From: Pedobacter fastidiosus
GTDB taxonomy: Bacteria > Bacteroidota > Bacteroidia > Sphingobacteriales > Sphingobacteriaceae
NCBI RefSeq assembly: GCF_014306625.1
Contig: NZ_JACRYL010000016.1
Location: 25,509-89,508, forward strand
Reading direction: 5' to 3'
DNA length: 64,000 nucleotides
Within the stretch, counting starts at the first letter, position 1, and every line of letters begins with the position of its first letter. Positions 46,998 through 55,172 of this stretch are shown here, in pieces. A model generated the notes under the pieces. The model was given only the letters and a program-made list of their open reading frames with translations. It did not search any database and was not told where the DNA came from. Made by a program: the position numbers and the translations under genes.

Positions 46998-47828
46998 TTA
47001 AGATTTAAGCTTAAGTCTTGATAAAATGTTATAATCATTAACCTTCCTCTTTAATAGAACAAAATTTTCTTTTATAAAATTTTGCAGGCTGTATAACTTA
47101 TCATTGTTAATGTGATGCAAAACTAATCTCCCGTATTCTATATAATTGTGAAGCTTCGCACCATATTTCGATGTTATTTCCCGCCACTCTACATAAGGAT
47201 CTACACCCAATTTAGTGTATAATTCGCCACCGCCTACAGGCAAAGTATGCTTCATTTCAACTGAGTCAAAAACAATCATTTTGTCTTCTGCATAGTTTAA
47301 TATCTTCGACCAAACCGAATCAAGACCCCAGCTAGAAAGCGTACCGGTAAAACTTGGTAAACATTTAACCAAAGCTTCTTTACTAAATAACGGAGCCATA
47401 ACTTCAATCTGTCCTACATATCTCAAATAACAGTTGTCTTGTCTTTTAAACATTGGCCAACTACAAAATGAATCATGAGATAAAGCAGCCTGTGAAATAC
47501 TAGAATTAAATGTTTTGCTTAGCTCAAACATTTTATTAATACCTACTGTGTCAATGTCAATATCATCATCAAGAAAATAAAAATGATCATATTCTTCTAG
47601 CAATTCAGGTTTTACATTCACCAAAAGATTATGTAACATCATGTATTTAAAATCTTTTAGATGATAAAATAGATCTATATTTTTGTACAAATCAGGGTTA
47701 TCAATATTTTCATGGTAGAAAAGCAGACACAAATCAAAGTCTCTTATTTCTTCATTTTTTAGCCAGCTACTTTTAAATAAATGGGATTTATTCCCACAAG
47801 GAGCTATGACAATATTCTTACTTTTCAT
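46998..47828 (-). CDS. DUF707-family putative glycosyltransferase
   Basis: A 276-residue protein with a GT-A-like acidic motif FYFLDDDIDID (about 90-100) and the later stretch GLDSVWSKIL typical of DUF707. The family is uncharacterised, and the DDD motif suggests a metal- and nucleotide-sugar-binding site. It has no membrane segment or signal. Position in the middle of a glycosyltransferase block supports a role in making the polysaccharide. It stands apart from the next minus-strand gene by 326 bases, so it is probably transcribed on its own. Confidence 0.7.
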   Translation of the reverse strand: MKSKNIVIAPCGNKSHLFKSSWLKNEEIRDFDLCLLFYHENIDNPDLYKNIDLFYHLKDFKYMMLHNLLVNVKPELLEEYDHFYFLDDDIDIDTVGINKMFELSKTFNSSISQAALSHDSFCSWPMFKRQDNCYLRYVGQIEVMAPLFSKEALVKCLPSFTGTLSSWGLDSVWSKILNYAEDKMIVFDSVEMKHTLPVGGGELYTKLGVDPYVEWREITSKYGAKLHNYIEYGRLVLHHINNDKLYSLQNFIKENFVLLKRKVNDYNILSRLKLKS

Positions 47829-48154
47829 TCAGGGACGAATTGTTGTTAGGGGTGTTAATTATTAAACAAGGATTTTTGTATAAATGTTTGTTTTGGTAGA
47901 TATTTTATAGGAGATGATGAACGCAAATAGAAATAATGGTTAACGCTTTTTATATATCATTTATGCTACACAATAATAATCATTTGAAACAATATAATAA
48001 TCGAATTTCAATAATTTAACACTTATCATAATTTTTCATTAAAAACACTTAAAAATTGGGCAAAAAACCTCTAAATAGCTTGTCTAAATTATGAAAAAAG
48101 CTACTTTATTAATGATGTACAAAGTCAACTAAAGCTGAAATACATAAAACTTAA
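47829..48154. other. 326-base intergenic region
   Basis: AT-rich DNA between two minus-strand genes. I see no ORF of note, no exact TAnnTTTG box and no strong hairpin with a T-run. It presumably carries the promoter of the DUF707 gene and the 3' end of the GT4 transcript, but neither can be placed. Confidence 0.4.
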
Positions 48155-49411
48155 TTAAACTCTATTAATTTTAAAGTTCGAAGAAAAGGTTTTACGGATT
48201 ACATAAAGATTTTTAAATACTTTATTAATTTCGATAAGAGCTGTGTTTGATGTATTAAAATCATCGTCTTGCCCCTGAAGTGTTTCTATACTCTCGCTTA
48301 GGTAGTAGTGCTCCATAGCTTTAAATATTTCATCATAATTTAAAGGATTTACATACATAGGATAATCCCCCAAACTTTCTCTATGCCCCTCTAAATCTGA
48401 ACATATAACCTTACAACCCAATGCACGAGCCTCTAAAAGAGGCATGTTTGTTGGACCCAAAAGTGTCGGCATTACTAAACTAATTGAGTTTTTATATGCA
48501 CTAAACAATTCTTCGTTACTGATAAAACCACAAAAAATAACGCTGTTTTCTATTTCGTAATACTTAACCACTTCAATAATATAGTCTAAGTTACCCTTAT
48601 CACTGCCAGAAAAAATAAGCTTAAGCTCAGGATATTTTTTATGCAGTAATAAAAAAGCTCTAATTAGGTTATAGTGATTTTTATGCGCCCAAAATTGAGC
48701 AGGATACATAAAAAACTTGTTTTTGGTCAATCCAAATTTGTCCAGAAAAACTTGTTGCTCTGTTTTACTCACATTTAAACCAACAATATGCCCAGCAAAC
48801 ATTGGAACTACAAAAACTCGATTAGTATTAATATTTTTATATTTACATAGCTCTTGCTTTCCAGCTTCAGATTCGCATATTATCGCAAAAGCTTTTTCTA
48901 AATATTTTTGGTAGTAATCTTCTCTAAACTCAAATTCTCCATCATTGGTAACTTCAGGAAAAGAGAACATACTTTTATGGCCAATGTCCCAGTGGGTAGT
49001 AACAGTTGGATAATTTAAATCTTTAAAAAAGGGAGTTAAAGCATAAATTAAATCGATATTATTTTCAGCAAGTTTGGACTTAACCTCTTGATTAAACCTC
49101 TTATTATATGAAATTTGAATTTGAGAAACTATAGAAAAAAGATTGATTATCTTAAATTTAGATAATGTGTGGAGTATGCTTAGAATTTTATATTTCTTTT
49201 TAACAATTTCGGTAATGTTAAAACAAAAGGTATTTGTTGGGCTTCCAATAATAGAGTCTGCATCAAAAGCTACGAAAACGAACTCTAATCCATCTTCAAA
49301 ATTAAAGTTAGCAATCCCATCAACCAACGTACTATAATAAGAAAATTTCCCCCCCTCTTCCTTCTTATAGTTTTCTAGAATAACGCCAACTCGAAGTTTA
49401 TTTGAATACAT
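48155..49411 (-). CDS. Glycosyltransferase family 4
   Basis: A 418-residue GT-B enzyme. The donor-binding half includes KNKFFMYPAQFWAHKNH and LVMPTLLGPTNMPLLEARALGC; the first glutamate of the EX7E motif is replaced, leaving GPTNMPLLE, a known variant. It overlaps the end of the DegT aminotransferase gene by 14 bases, which indicates translational coupling. It is thus the last gene of the cupin-methyltransferase-aminotransferase-GT4 operon and may transfer the amino sugar those genes help to make. Confidence 0.85.
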   Translation of the reverse strand: MYSNKLRVGVILENYKKEEGGKFSYYSTLVDGIANFNFEDGLEFVFVAFDADSIIGSPTNTFCFNITEIVKKKYKILSILHTLSKFKIINLFSIVSQIQISYNKRFNQEVKSKLAENNIDLIYALTPFFKDLNYPTVTTHWDIGHKSMFSFPEVTNDGEFEFREDYYQKYLEKAFAIICESEAGKQELCKYKNINTNRVFVVPMFAGHIVGLNVSKTEQQVFLDKFGLTKNKFFMYPAQFWAHKNHYNLIRAFLLLHKKYPELKLIFSGSDKGNLDYIIEVVKYYEIENSVIFCGFISNEELFSAYKNSISLVMPTLLGPTNMPLLEARALGCKVICSDLEGHRESLGDYPMYVNPLNYDEIFKAMEHYYLSESIETLQGQDDDFNTSNTALIEINKVFKNLYVIRKTFSSNFKINRV

Positions 49412-50516
49412 TTTTTATAACTGCTACAACCCTAAATAATTCCTCATTTGTAATGCCTAATCCTGATGGCAAATAAAATCCATTTCTAGCCATTTTTTCT
49501 CCAACAGGATAACTTTCACCACTAAACAGCCCCATTTTTTCAAAAACAGGTTGCTCATGCATACACCAAAAAAATGGACGGGTTGCTATTTTATTTTTAC
49601 TCAAAGCATCAACTATCTTTTCCTTTTCAAGCGGAGAAGGAGCCAGCATTCCAAATACCCAATAAATATTATCTGCATAGGCAGTTTTAACAGTTGGCAA
49701 TTGAAAACCTTTTGATTCTAAGAAGGCAAGGTTTTCGTGATAGAACTTCCCAATTTCCCTTTTTCTTATTAAAAATGCATCAATTTGTTCTAATTGAGCT
49801 ACCCCAAGTGCGGCTTGAAGATTCGTCATGCGATAATTCCATCCAATTTCATGATGTACAAATCTGGGGCCATCTGGCTCAAAACAAAGATTTCTTAATT
49901 TTTTACATCTTTCCGAAAGGTCTGTATTATTAGTTAAAATCATGCCTCCCTCGCCTGTTGTAATGTGCTTATTTGGATAAAAACTAAAAATACTTATATC
50001 GCCAAAAGATCCGCATTTTTGCCCATTATAGGTTTGTCCATGCATTTCAGCCGCATCCTCTATAATTTTTAAGTTGTATTTCTTCGCCAGATCGAGAATA
50101 GGATTTAAATCTACAGGCAAACCGTAGATATGAACAATCAAAATTGCTTTGGTTTTGCTCGTTATTTTTTTCTCAATTGCCTGTACATCCATATTCCAAG
50201 TAAGTGGATCATTATCCACAAGTACTGGGATGGCGTCTACCGTAACCAAGGATTGTGCTGGAGAGATTATTGTGAAACTTGGCATTATTACTTCATCACC
50301 TTTAGTAATTCCTAAGGCTTTAATGGCAACATCTAAAGCAGCAGAACCATTGCTAACAGCTATTCCGTAGGCCATTCCAATATATTTGGAAAATTCGTCT
50401 TCAAATCTTGAAATAAATGGCCCCTCACTGCTAATCCAGCCAGTTTCTATACATTCTGTGAGGTATTTTAATTCATTACCATTTAATAAGGGAACGTTAA
50501 CAGGTATGAAATTCAT
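49398..50516 (-). CDS. DegT/DnrJ/EryC1/StrS-family PLP sugar aminotransferase
   Basis: A 372-residue fold-type-I aminotransferase acting on a keto nucleotide sugar. SNGSAALDVAI (55-65) binds the cofactor phosphate, EDAAEMHG (153-160) contains the Asp that contacts the pyridine ring, and Lys183 in FYPNKHITTGEGGM forms the Schiff base. It lies 14 bases after the methyltransferase gene. No 4,6-dehydratase gene for the matching keto sugar is in the window, so the substrate must come from elsewhere in the genome. The product is probably an amino-deoxyhexose for the polysaccharide. Confidence 0.92.
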   Translation of the reverse strand: MNFIPVNVPLLNGNELKYLTECIETGWISSEGPFISRFEDEFSKYIGMAYGIAVSNGSAALDVAIKALGITKGDEVIMPSFTIISPAQSLVTVDAIPVLVDNDPLTWNMDVQAIEKKITSKTKAILIVHIYGLPVDLNPILDLAKKYNLKIIEDAAEMHGQTYNGQKCGSFGDISIFSFYPNKHITTGEGGMILTNNTDLSERCKKLRNLCFEPDGPRFVHHEIGWNYRMTNLQAALGVAQLEQIDAFLIRKREIGKFYHENLAFLESKGFQLPTVKTAYADNIYWVFGMLAPSPLEKEKIVDALSKNKIATRPFFWCMHEQPVFEKMGLFSGESYPVGEKMARNGFYLPSGLGITNEELFRVVAVIKNVFK

Positions 50517-50530
50517 TTAAGTAAGTTAAT

Positions 50531-51283
50531 TTATAGTTTCTTTAATACAAAGCAAACACCCCAGGTTTGAGGGCCAGGTAAATTCGAGGTACCAAATTCT
50601 TCAGTGTGTAGAATCTGGAAACCAGCAACATGAGCCAACATTTCGATTTCGGGGATGCTAAAATGCCTCATTGAATGAGTTTCCTTAATATGATGCTTTA
50701 ACTTGTCATTTTTTTCAGTAATCTCGATATCGTAATTTACATCGATAATGTTTTTATTCCAATGATTAATCGGGTTGGCGTACCTAACAACCTGAATCAG
50801 ATCATTTTCTATAGTTTTAGTGCGCTTCTCTGGAACTAGATTTAAAACGGCTGCGCTATACCAAACATCAAATATAAATAACCCACCTTCTTTTAAATGT
50901 TTATTTACATTTTCAAATGCCTCTCTAAGCTCCTTATTTGTATTAAGATAACTAATTACATGAAATAGCGAGAGTGCTGCATCATAACGATTATCACTTT
51001 TGTAAGTTGCAATTGTATCTAGTTTAAAGGAAAGATTAGGATGACTATTGTTATTAGCGATATTTAGCATTTCTTGACTTGGTTCTACCCCAACCACAGA
51101 AAGACCATTTTGGCAAAAAAGCAATGCATGTTTACCCGTACCAGATCCAAATTCGACAACTGTTTGTACATTATTGCCATACGTTTTAAGTAGATTTAGA
51201 ATATATTCCGATTCACCAACATAATCTTTATCCTTATATATAAGATCGTAATAAGAACTATAGGCATTAAAGTTTCCACTCAT
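50531..51283 (-). CDS. Class I SAM-dependent methyltransferase
   Basis: A 250-residue methyltransferase with the SAM-binding motif VVEFGSGTGKHALLF (about 37-51), acidic post-I VVGVEPSQ and a later ALSLFHVISYL. It is flanked by a cupin gene and a sugar aminotransferase gene in one operon, with 2- and 14-base gaps. This suggests N- or O-methylation of the amino sugar, at nucleotide-sugar or glycan level. The substrate is not visible from sequence. Confidence 0.88.
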   Translation of the reverse strand: MSGNFNAYSSYYDLIYKDKDYVGESEYILNLLKTYGNNVQTVVEFGSGTGKHALLFCQNGLSVVGVEPSQEMLNIANNNSHPNLSFKLDTIATYKSDNRYDAALSLFHVISYLNTNKELREAFENVNKHLKEGGLFIFDVWYSAAVLNLVPEKRTKTIENDLIQVVRYANPINHWNKNIIDVNYDIEITEKNDKLKHHIKETHSMRHFSIPEIEMLAHVAGFQILHTEEFGTSNLPGPQTWGVCFVLKKL

Positions 51284-51285
51284 AA

Positions 51286-51687
51286 TTAATGCTTAAATCT
51301 TACTTTATCCTCTTCACCAACGTATGGGCCTTGCTTAATCTCGATCATTTCAGAATCTTCAAGCATTTCAAAGCCATGTCCGCCATCCGCTAACAATATA
51401 ACGTCTCCAGTCTCAATAATTCGAGCTTCTAGGTAGTTTTTGTCATTATCATAAAAGTTAACTAGAACTTTCCCTGTTTTAACATACAAAACCTCTTGCG
51501 TTAGGGTAACTTTTCTTTCGACTAATCTATGAACGTGAGGATCAATAATATATCCTTTTTTCCTATTCATATAACCCAATTGTTGCGAAAAATCATCGGG
51601 GGTAAAAAAAGATATTCCTTCTTTTTGATAATTGGACCTTATAATAATTGCCAGTAAGGCATTATTATGTTCAACTTTTTCGACCAT
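51286..51687 (-). CDS. Small cupin-fold protein of a sugar-modification operon
   Basis: A 133-residue protein with the cupin pattern HVHRLVERKVTLTQEVLYVKTGKVLV (from about residue 51) and the second half EARIIETGDVILLADGGHGFEML. Histidines at about 51, 53 and 103 could bind metal. It is the first gene of the four-gene operon with the methyltransferase, aminotransferase and GT4 genes. Such proteins act as sugar isomerases or epimerases in some O-antigen pathways, but the short length and sequence do not settle the reaction here. Confidence 0.7.
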   Translation of the reverse strand: MVEKVEHNNALLAIIIRSNYQKEGISFFTPDDFSQQLGYMNRKKGYIIDPHVHRLVERKVTLTQEVLYVKTGKVLVNFYDNDKNYLEARIIETGDVILLADGGHGFEMLEDSEMIEIKQGPYVGEEDKVRFKH

Positions 51688-52183
51688 AATAGAGTGAGGG
51701 GTTTTCAGATTTGATACCGCAAGGTAATTACTTTATACTGAAAGAAAAAGTTTGAGATAGAATCTTCTTTCAAAAGAAAGAATAGATGCATAGATTAAAA
51801 TAAAACTAATTTTTTTAACAAAAATGCAACCTATGAAAAAAGGATGTTAATTCCAACAAAAATTGTTTTTTACGACATTTTAATCATACAAACTCAATCA
51901 TAAAACTCTAATAAAATTGAATAAAACTCACATAATGAACACTTTACATCAAATTAAGTTAAGCAATCAAAGAATATCATAATAAAGTCATATTATTTTA
52001 TTTCTTTTATATAATTTTAACGAGTTATGCCTTTTGATAATCCTTAGGGGTAGATTTTTGACTTTTGTCAACAAAGTAATCAATAAATTGTTTTTGTTCA
52101 TTTTAAAAATTGTGTATAATATTTATTACAATTGTCGTTTAAGACATAACAAACAAATTATCCATTATATTTAGAGATACTTA
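51688..52183. promoter_or_regulatory. 496-base divergent intergenic region
   Basis: This very AT-rich region separates the cupin operon from the beta-helix lipoprotein gene and must hold both promoters. TTTTTG near 52089 followed about 20 bases later by TATAAT-like sequence (52114-52121) is a weak candidate for the plus-strand promoter. I see no exact TAnnTTTG box, no long dyad and no credible ORF. Confidence 0.3.
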
Positions 52184-53485
52184 ATGACGAAAAAAAATCA
52201 AATGCACCTTTTTTTATCCGTGCTTATAATCCTATTTGCAGCATGCAAAAAAACCGAGACACCTGTAGAAATAGCCCAGGAAACTCCAGTTACTATAGTT
52301 CCTACACCCCCAACAACTCCAACTTCTCCAATTATCCCTTTCTATTCAGTTGGAACAGGCTCGGGTAATTTAGTAATTGATGGAAAATCAATGGATTTTA
52401 CTAATATTAAGTTGGTAAAAGTAAAAGCAGGTTCATATAAAACTATAACGATTTCTAATATCACTGGTTCTTCAACTCAACCTATTGTAATTAAAAATGA
52501 TGGACTGGTAAACATTAGTGAAATAATGACTACCGAAAACCTTAATTATGTTACAATATCTGGAGATAATACTGATGGTATTGCTTATGGATTTAATTTT
52601 GAAAACATAGCATTTAGGGCTTTCCGGTTAAACGGTAAGATGAATTATTTAACTTTAAAAAGCTTAAGCTTTAAAAATGTTGGAGATTACGTTATCACAT
52701 CTGAAAATTCTACTTTAAAATATACAGGTTCTGCTGATACTCGTACAGAAAACTTCAAAGTTCTAAATTGTTTATTTGATAATACCGGAACAATGGTTTT
52801 TGGCGGGGCACTAAATAAGGATACCGGAGAGGACTCTGGTTTCTTTAAAGATGTTGAAATTGCTTTCAATACTTTTCAAAATACTAATGCGGGTACTGTA
52901 TGTTCATTTTCAAATGTTCAAGACTATTTGGTTCATGATAATGTTGTAAACAACATTAACCCTACCAATAATAATCATAATGGAGTATTTTTTATGCAAG
53001 GAAATGGGAAATTTTATTCAAACAAGTTAACAAATTATCAAGGTAACTCAATCAGAATGTGGTTATACTCAAGAGGTTCTACACCAGCTACGAATGAAAT
53101 TTACAACAACATCTGTTATAATACAAGGAAATATGGAGCTTTTGAATTACAATCTTTCGACAGAAATATGTATTCTGGAAAAACAACTTTCGCAAATGCA
53201 AAAGTATATAACAATACTGTAGGTTTAATGAATACTTCGAAAGACTGGGACGGGCAAATTTTAGATCTTTATAACATTGGCGGAACTCTAGAATATTACA
53301 ATAATCTTGGCTTCAGTCTTTTCACCAGCAATACATATAGGGGCATTACTAATATGATTAACAATATGAGTGAGTCCATAATAACAAAAGAAGAGAATAA
53401 TAAGTATCTATTAACCCAAGCTGGTGCTGTAATAGATTTAAATACTTTTACTTCGGTATTCGCAGGTATTGGTGCAACAAGATAA
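52184..53485 (+). CDS. Right-handed parallel beta-helix lipoprotein
   Basis: A 433-residue protein with a lipoprotein signal (LFAAC, Cys21 followed by Lys-Lys) and a Thr/Pro-rich linker (about 25-55). After it come repeated short strands rich in Asn, Ile, Val and Gly, such as FRAFRLNGKMNYLTLKSLSFKNV, as in pectin- or alginate-lyase-type beta-helices. It is transcribed alone and ended by a strong terminator. Within a polysaccharide locus it may bind, trim or depolymerise the exported glycan at the cell surface. Catalytic residues cannot be assigned, so a lyase activity is only a possibility. Confidence 0.75.
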   Translation: MTKKNQMHLFLSVLIILFAACKKTETPVEIAQETPVTIVPTPPTTPTSPIIPFYSVGTGSGNLVIDGKSMDFTNIKLVKVKAGSYKTITISNITGSSTQPIVIKNDGLVNISEIMTTENLNYVTISGDNTDGIAYGFNFENIAFRAFRLNGKMNYLTLKSLSFKNVGDYVITSENSTLKYTGSADTRTENFKVLNCLFDNTGTMVFGGALNKDTGEDSGFFKDVEIAFNTFQNTNAGTVCSFSNVQDYLVHDNVVNNINPTNNNHNGVFFMQGNGKFYSNKLTNYQGNSIRMWLYSRGSTPATNEIYNNICYNTRKYGAFELQSFDRNMYSGKTTFANAKVYNNTVGLMNTSKDWDGQILDLYNIGGTLEYYNNLGFSLFTSNTYRGITNMINNMSESIITKEENNKYLLTQAGAVIDLNTFTSVFAGIGATR

Positions 53486-53526
53486 TGAAGTAGTATTTTA
53501 ATTTAGGCAGAAAAACCTTGATATTC

Positions 53527-53572
53527 AAATCCTTATAAAAACTATGTTTATTGTTTTTATAAGGATTTTTTT
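53527..53572 (+). terminator. Intrinsic terminator of the beta-helix gene
   Basis: A perfect 15-bp stem (53527-53541 with 53554-53568; core CCTTATAAAAA and TTTTTATAAGG) has a 12-base loop and runs into a T-tract to 53572. It lies 42 bases after the stop of the beta-helix gene. The A-run before the stem means it may also act on the minus strand for the convergent flippase operon. Confidence 0.85.
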
Positions 53573-53720
53573 ATTCATTAAGCCGTTAAGTTAAACTGAA
53601 AAACTTCCTATAATAGATGTGAAATGCATTCTATCTTAAAGTTGAAGCAATAATCTTTACTATTTAACACCATCAAATGCTATAGGCATTTTAATGATAG
53701 TTGAATAGTAAGTACAAAAG

Positions 53721-55100
53721 CTATTTCGCTTTTAACTTACTTAATACATCTTTAACCATGAGTATAACTTCTTGATAACCTTCCTTATAAAGATCTTTTA
53801 AGGTAAACTTTTGATAGTATCTATTGATGGCATAAAAAGCAATAAGCATGCCTGAGGCAGTTGTGAAAATTGATGAAACTGCTATGCCATAAACACTATT
53901 CGTTAATTTTACAGCTACTAAATCGGTTACAACTGTTACCAAAACCATTAATATTACTTTCTTAAAGTTAATTTTAGGAAGATGAATAACATCTAATGTT
54001 AGCGCAAAAAATCGCTCTGCTGGGTATAGGATAGCAATGAACATATATATCCTTAAAATATTTGGGGCCTCAGTAATAGCATAATTTTTACCGCCAATAA
54101 TTAATATTGCATAATCAGCAAAAATAAATACCAAAATAAATACTGGCATAAGCAGAATGCTAAGCATCCCAACATATTTTTTCATTACTCTAATTACTTC
54201 AGATTTTTGCCCAGAATTGTAACGAGCTGATAAAGTAGGCATCGCAGTATATATAAAGCTTCTTAAGGGGATTTCAACAATTTGTGTAAGCTTGGTGCCT
54301 GCTCCATAAACTGCTAACGCAGCCGGACCTAAAAATAATTTTATGATGAAGGAGTCTGCTGTACCTAATAATGTTGCGCTTAAATTTGTACCAACACTGA
54401 ACTTCCCAAAGTGATAGATTTCCTTTATAGCGCTAGATGTTCTAAAACGTAATTTGGAAAAACCAGTCCATCCAGAAAATAATGCAATCAAGCTGGAGAG
54501 TAAATTGGCAAAAAGATAGCAATATAGCGTTGAATAAATATCAATCTTTCCGAGAGCAATAACAACGATCAATGAAATCAAAAAAGTTCCTTGGTTTGAA
54601 AAATTCAAAATTAAAAGCCTATCAAATCTTTGTTTGCCTTGTAAAACACAATTAGAAACAAAAAACGGTAAGGATAAAATATAATTTATTCCAAAAAACT
54701 TAAGAAACAGCGTGAAGCTTGGATCTTTAACGTAAATGGATAAAAAGTAGGCTGGAATATTTAAAACGATTAAGCCAAGGGTAATTAAAATAGCAATAAA
54801 CCAACTAGATCCAACTATTTCATTTTGACGATCTTCTGACGAGCCTGCATAAAATTTAACAAAAGCTGTTGTTAAAAAACCTGATCTAAATGTATCAACA
54901 AGAAGTAGTATTGTTAAGAAAAAGCCCCAGTTTCCAACTTCGTCAGAGGTAAGAAATCTATATAATATGGAGAAAGTTACAATCCCTACAAGAGCATTAA
55001 TTCCATTACTTATTAAAGAGAGCGTATGCTTACTTTTAAGTACACCAAATAAAAATTTAAACGTAGACTTCATCAATTTCGGGAATTCTCGAAGATACAA
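53721..55100 (-). CDS. Wzx-type polysaccharide flippase (MATE/MOP superfamily)
   Basis: A 459-residue membrane protein with about 12-14 helices. It resembles oligosaccharide flippases that move lipid-linked repeat units across the inner membrane; the segment GNWGFFLTILLLVDTFRSGFLTTAFVKFYAG is characteristic. It is the most distal gene of the minus-strand block that also encodes the Wzy-like and Wzz-like proteins, so the window has the full Wzx/Wzy-type export set apart from the outer-membrane pore. An upstream in-frame Met allows a slightly shorter start at MKSTFKF. Confidence 0.88.
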   Translation of the reverse strand: MYLREFPKLMKSTFKFLFGVLKSKHTLSLISNGINALVGIVTFSILYRFLTSDEVGNWGFFLTILLLVDTFRSGFLTTAFVKFYAGSSEDRQNEIVGSSWFIAILITLGLIVLNIPAYFLSIYVKDPSFTLFLKFFGINYILSLPFFVSNCVLQGKQRFDRLLILNFSNQGTFLISLIVVIALGKIDIYSTLYCYLFANLLSSLIALFSGWTGFSKLRFRTSSAIKEIYHFGKFSVGTNLSATLLGTADSFIIKLFLGPAALAVYGAGTKLTQIVEIPLRSFIYTAMPTLSARYNSGQKSEVIRVMKKYVGMLSILLMPVFILVFIFADYAILIIGGKNYAITEAPNILRIYMFIAILYPAERFFALTLDVIHLPKINFKKVILMVLVTVVTDLVAVKLTNSVYGIAVSSIFTTASGMLIAFYAINRYYQKFTLKDLYKEGYQEVILMVKDVLSKLKAK

Positions 55101-55172
55101 TAAAAAAAATCTAATCGCTTCAATTAGGGTTGAGTTGAAATAAAATTATAATTATTTCCAACCTGAACCTAA

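Noticed and set aside
53675..53691. Hairpin AAATGC/GCATTT near the flippase stop as a minus-strand terminator
   Set aside because: The stem is only six base pairs and no T-run follows on the minus strand.
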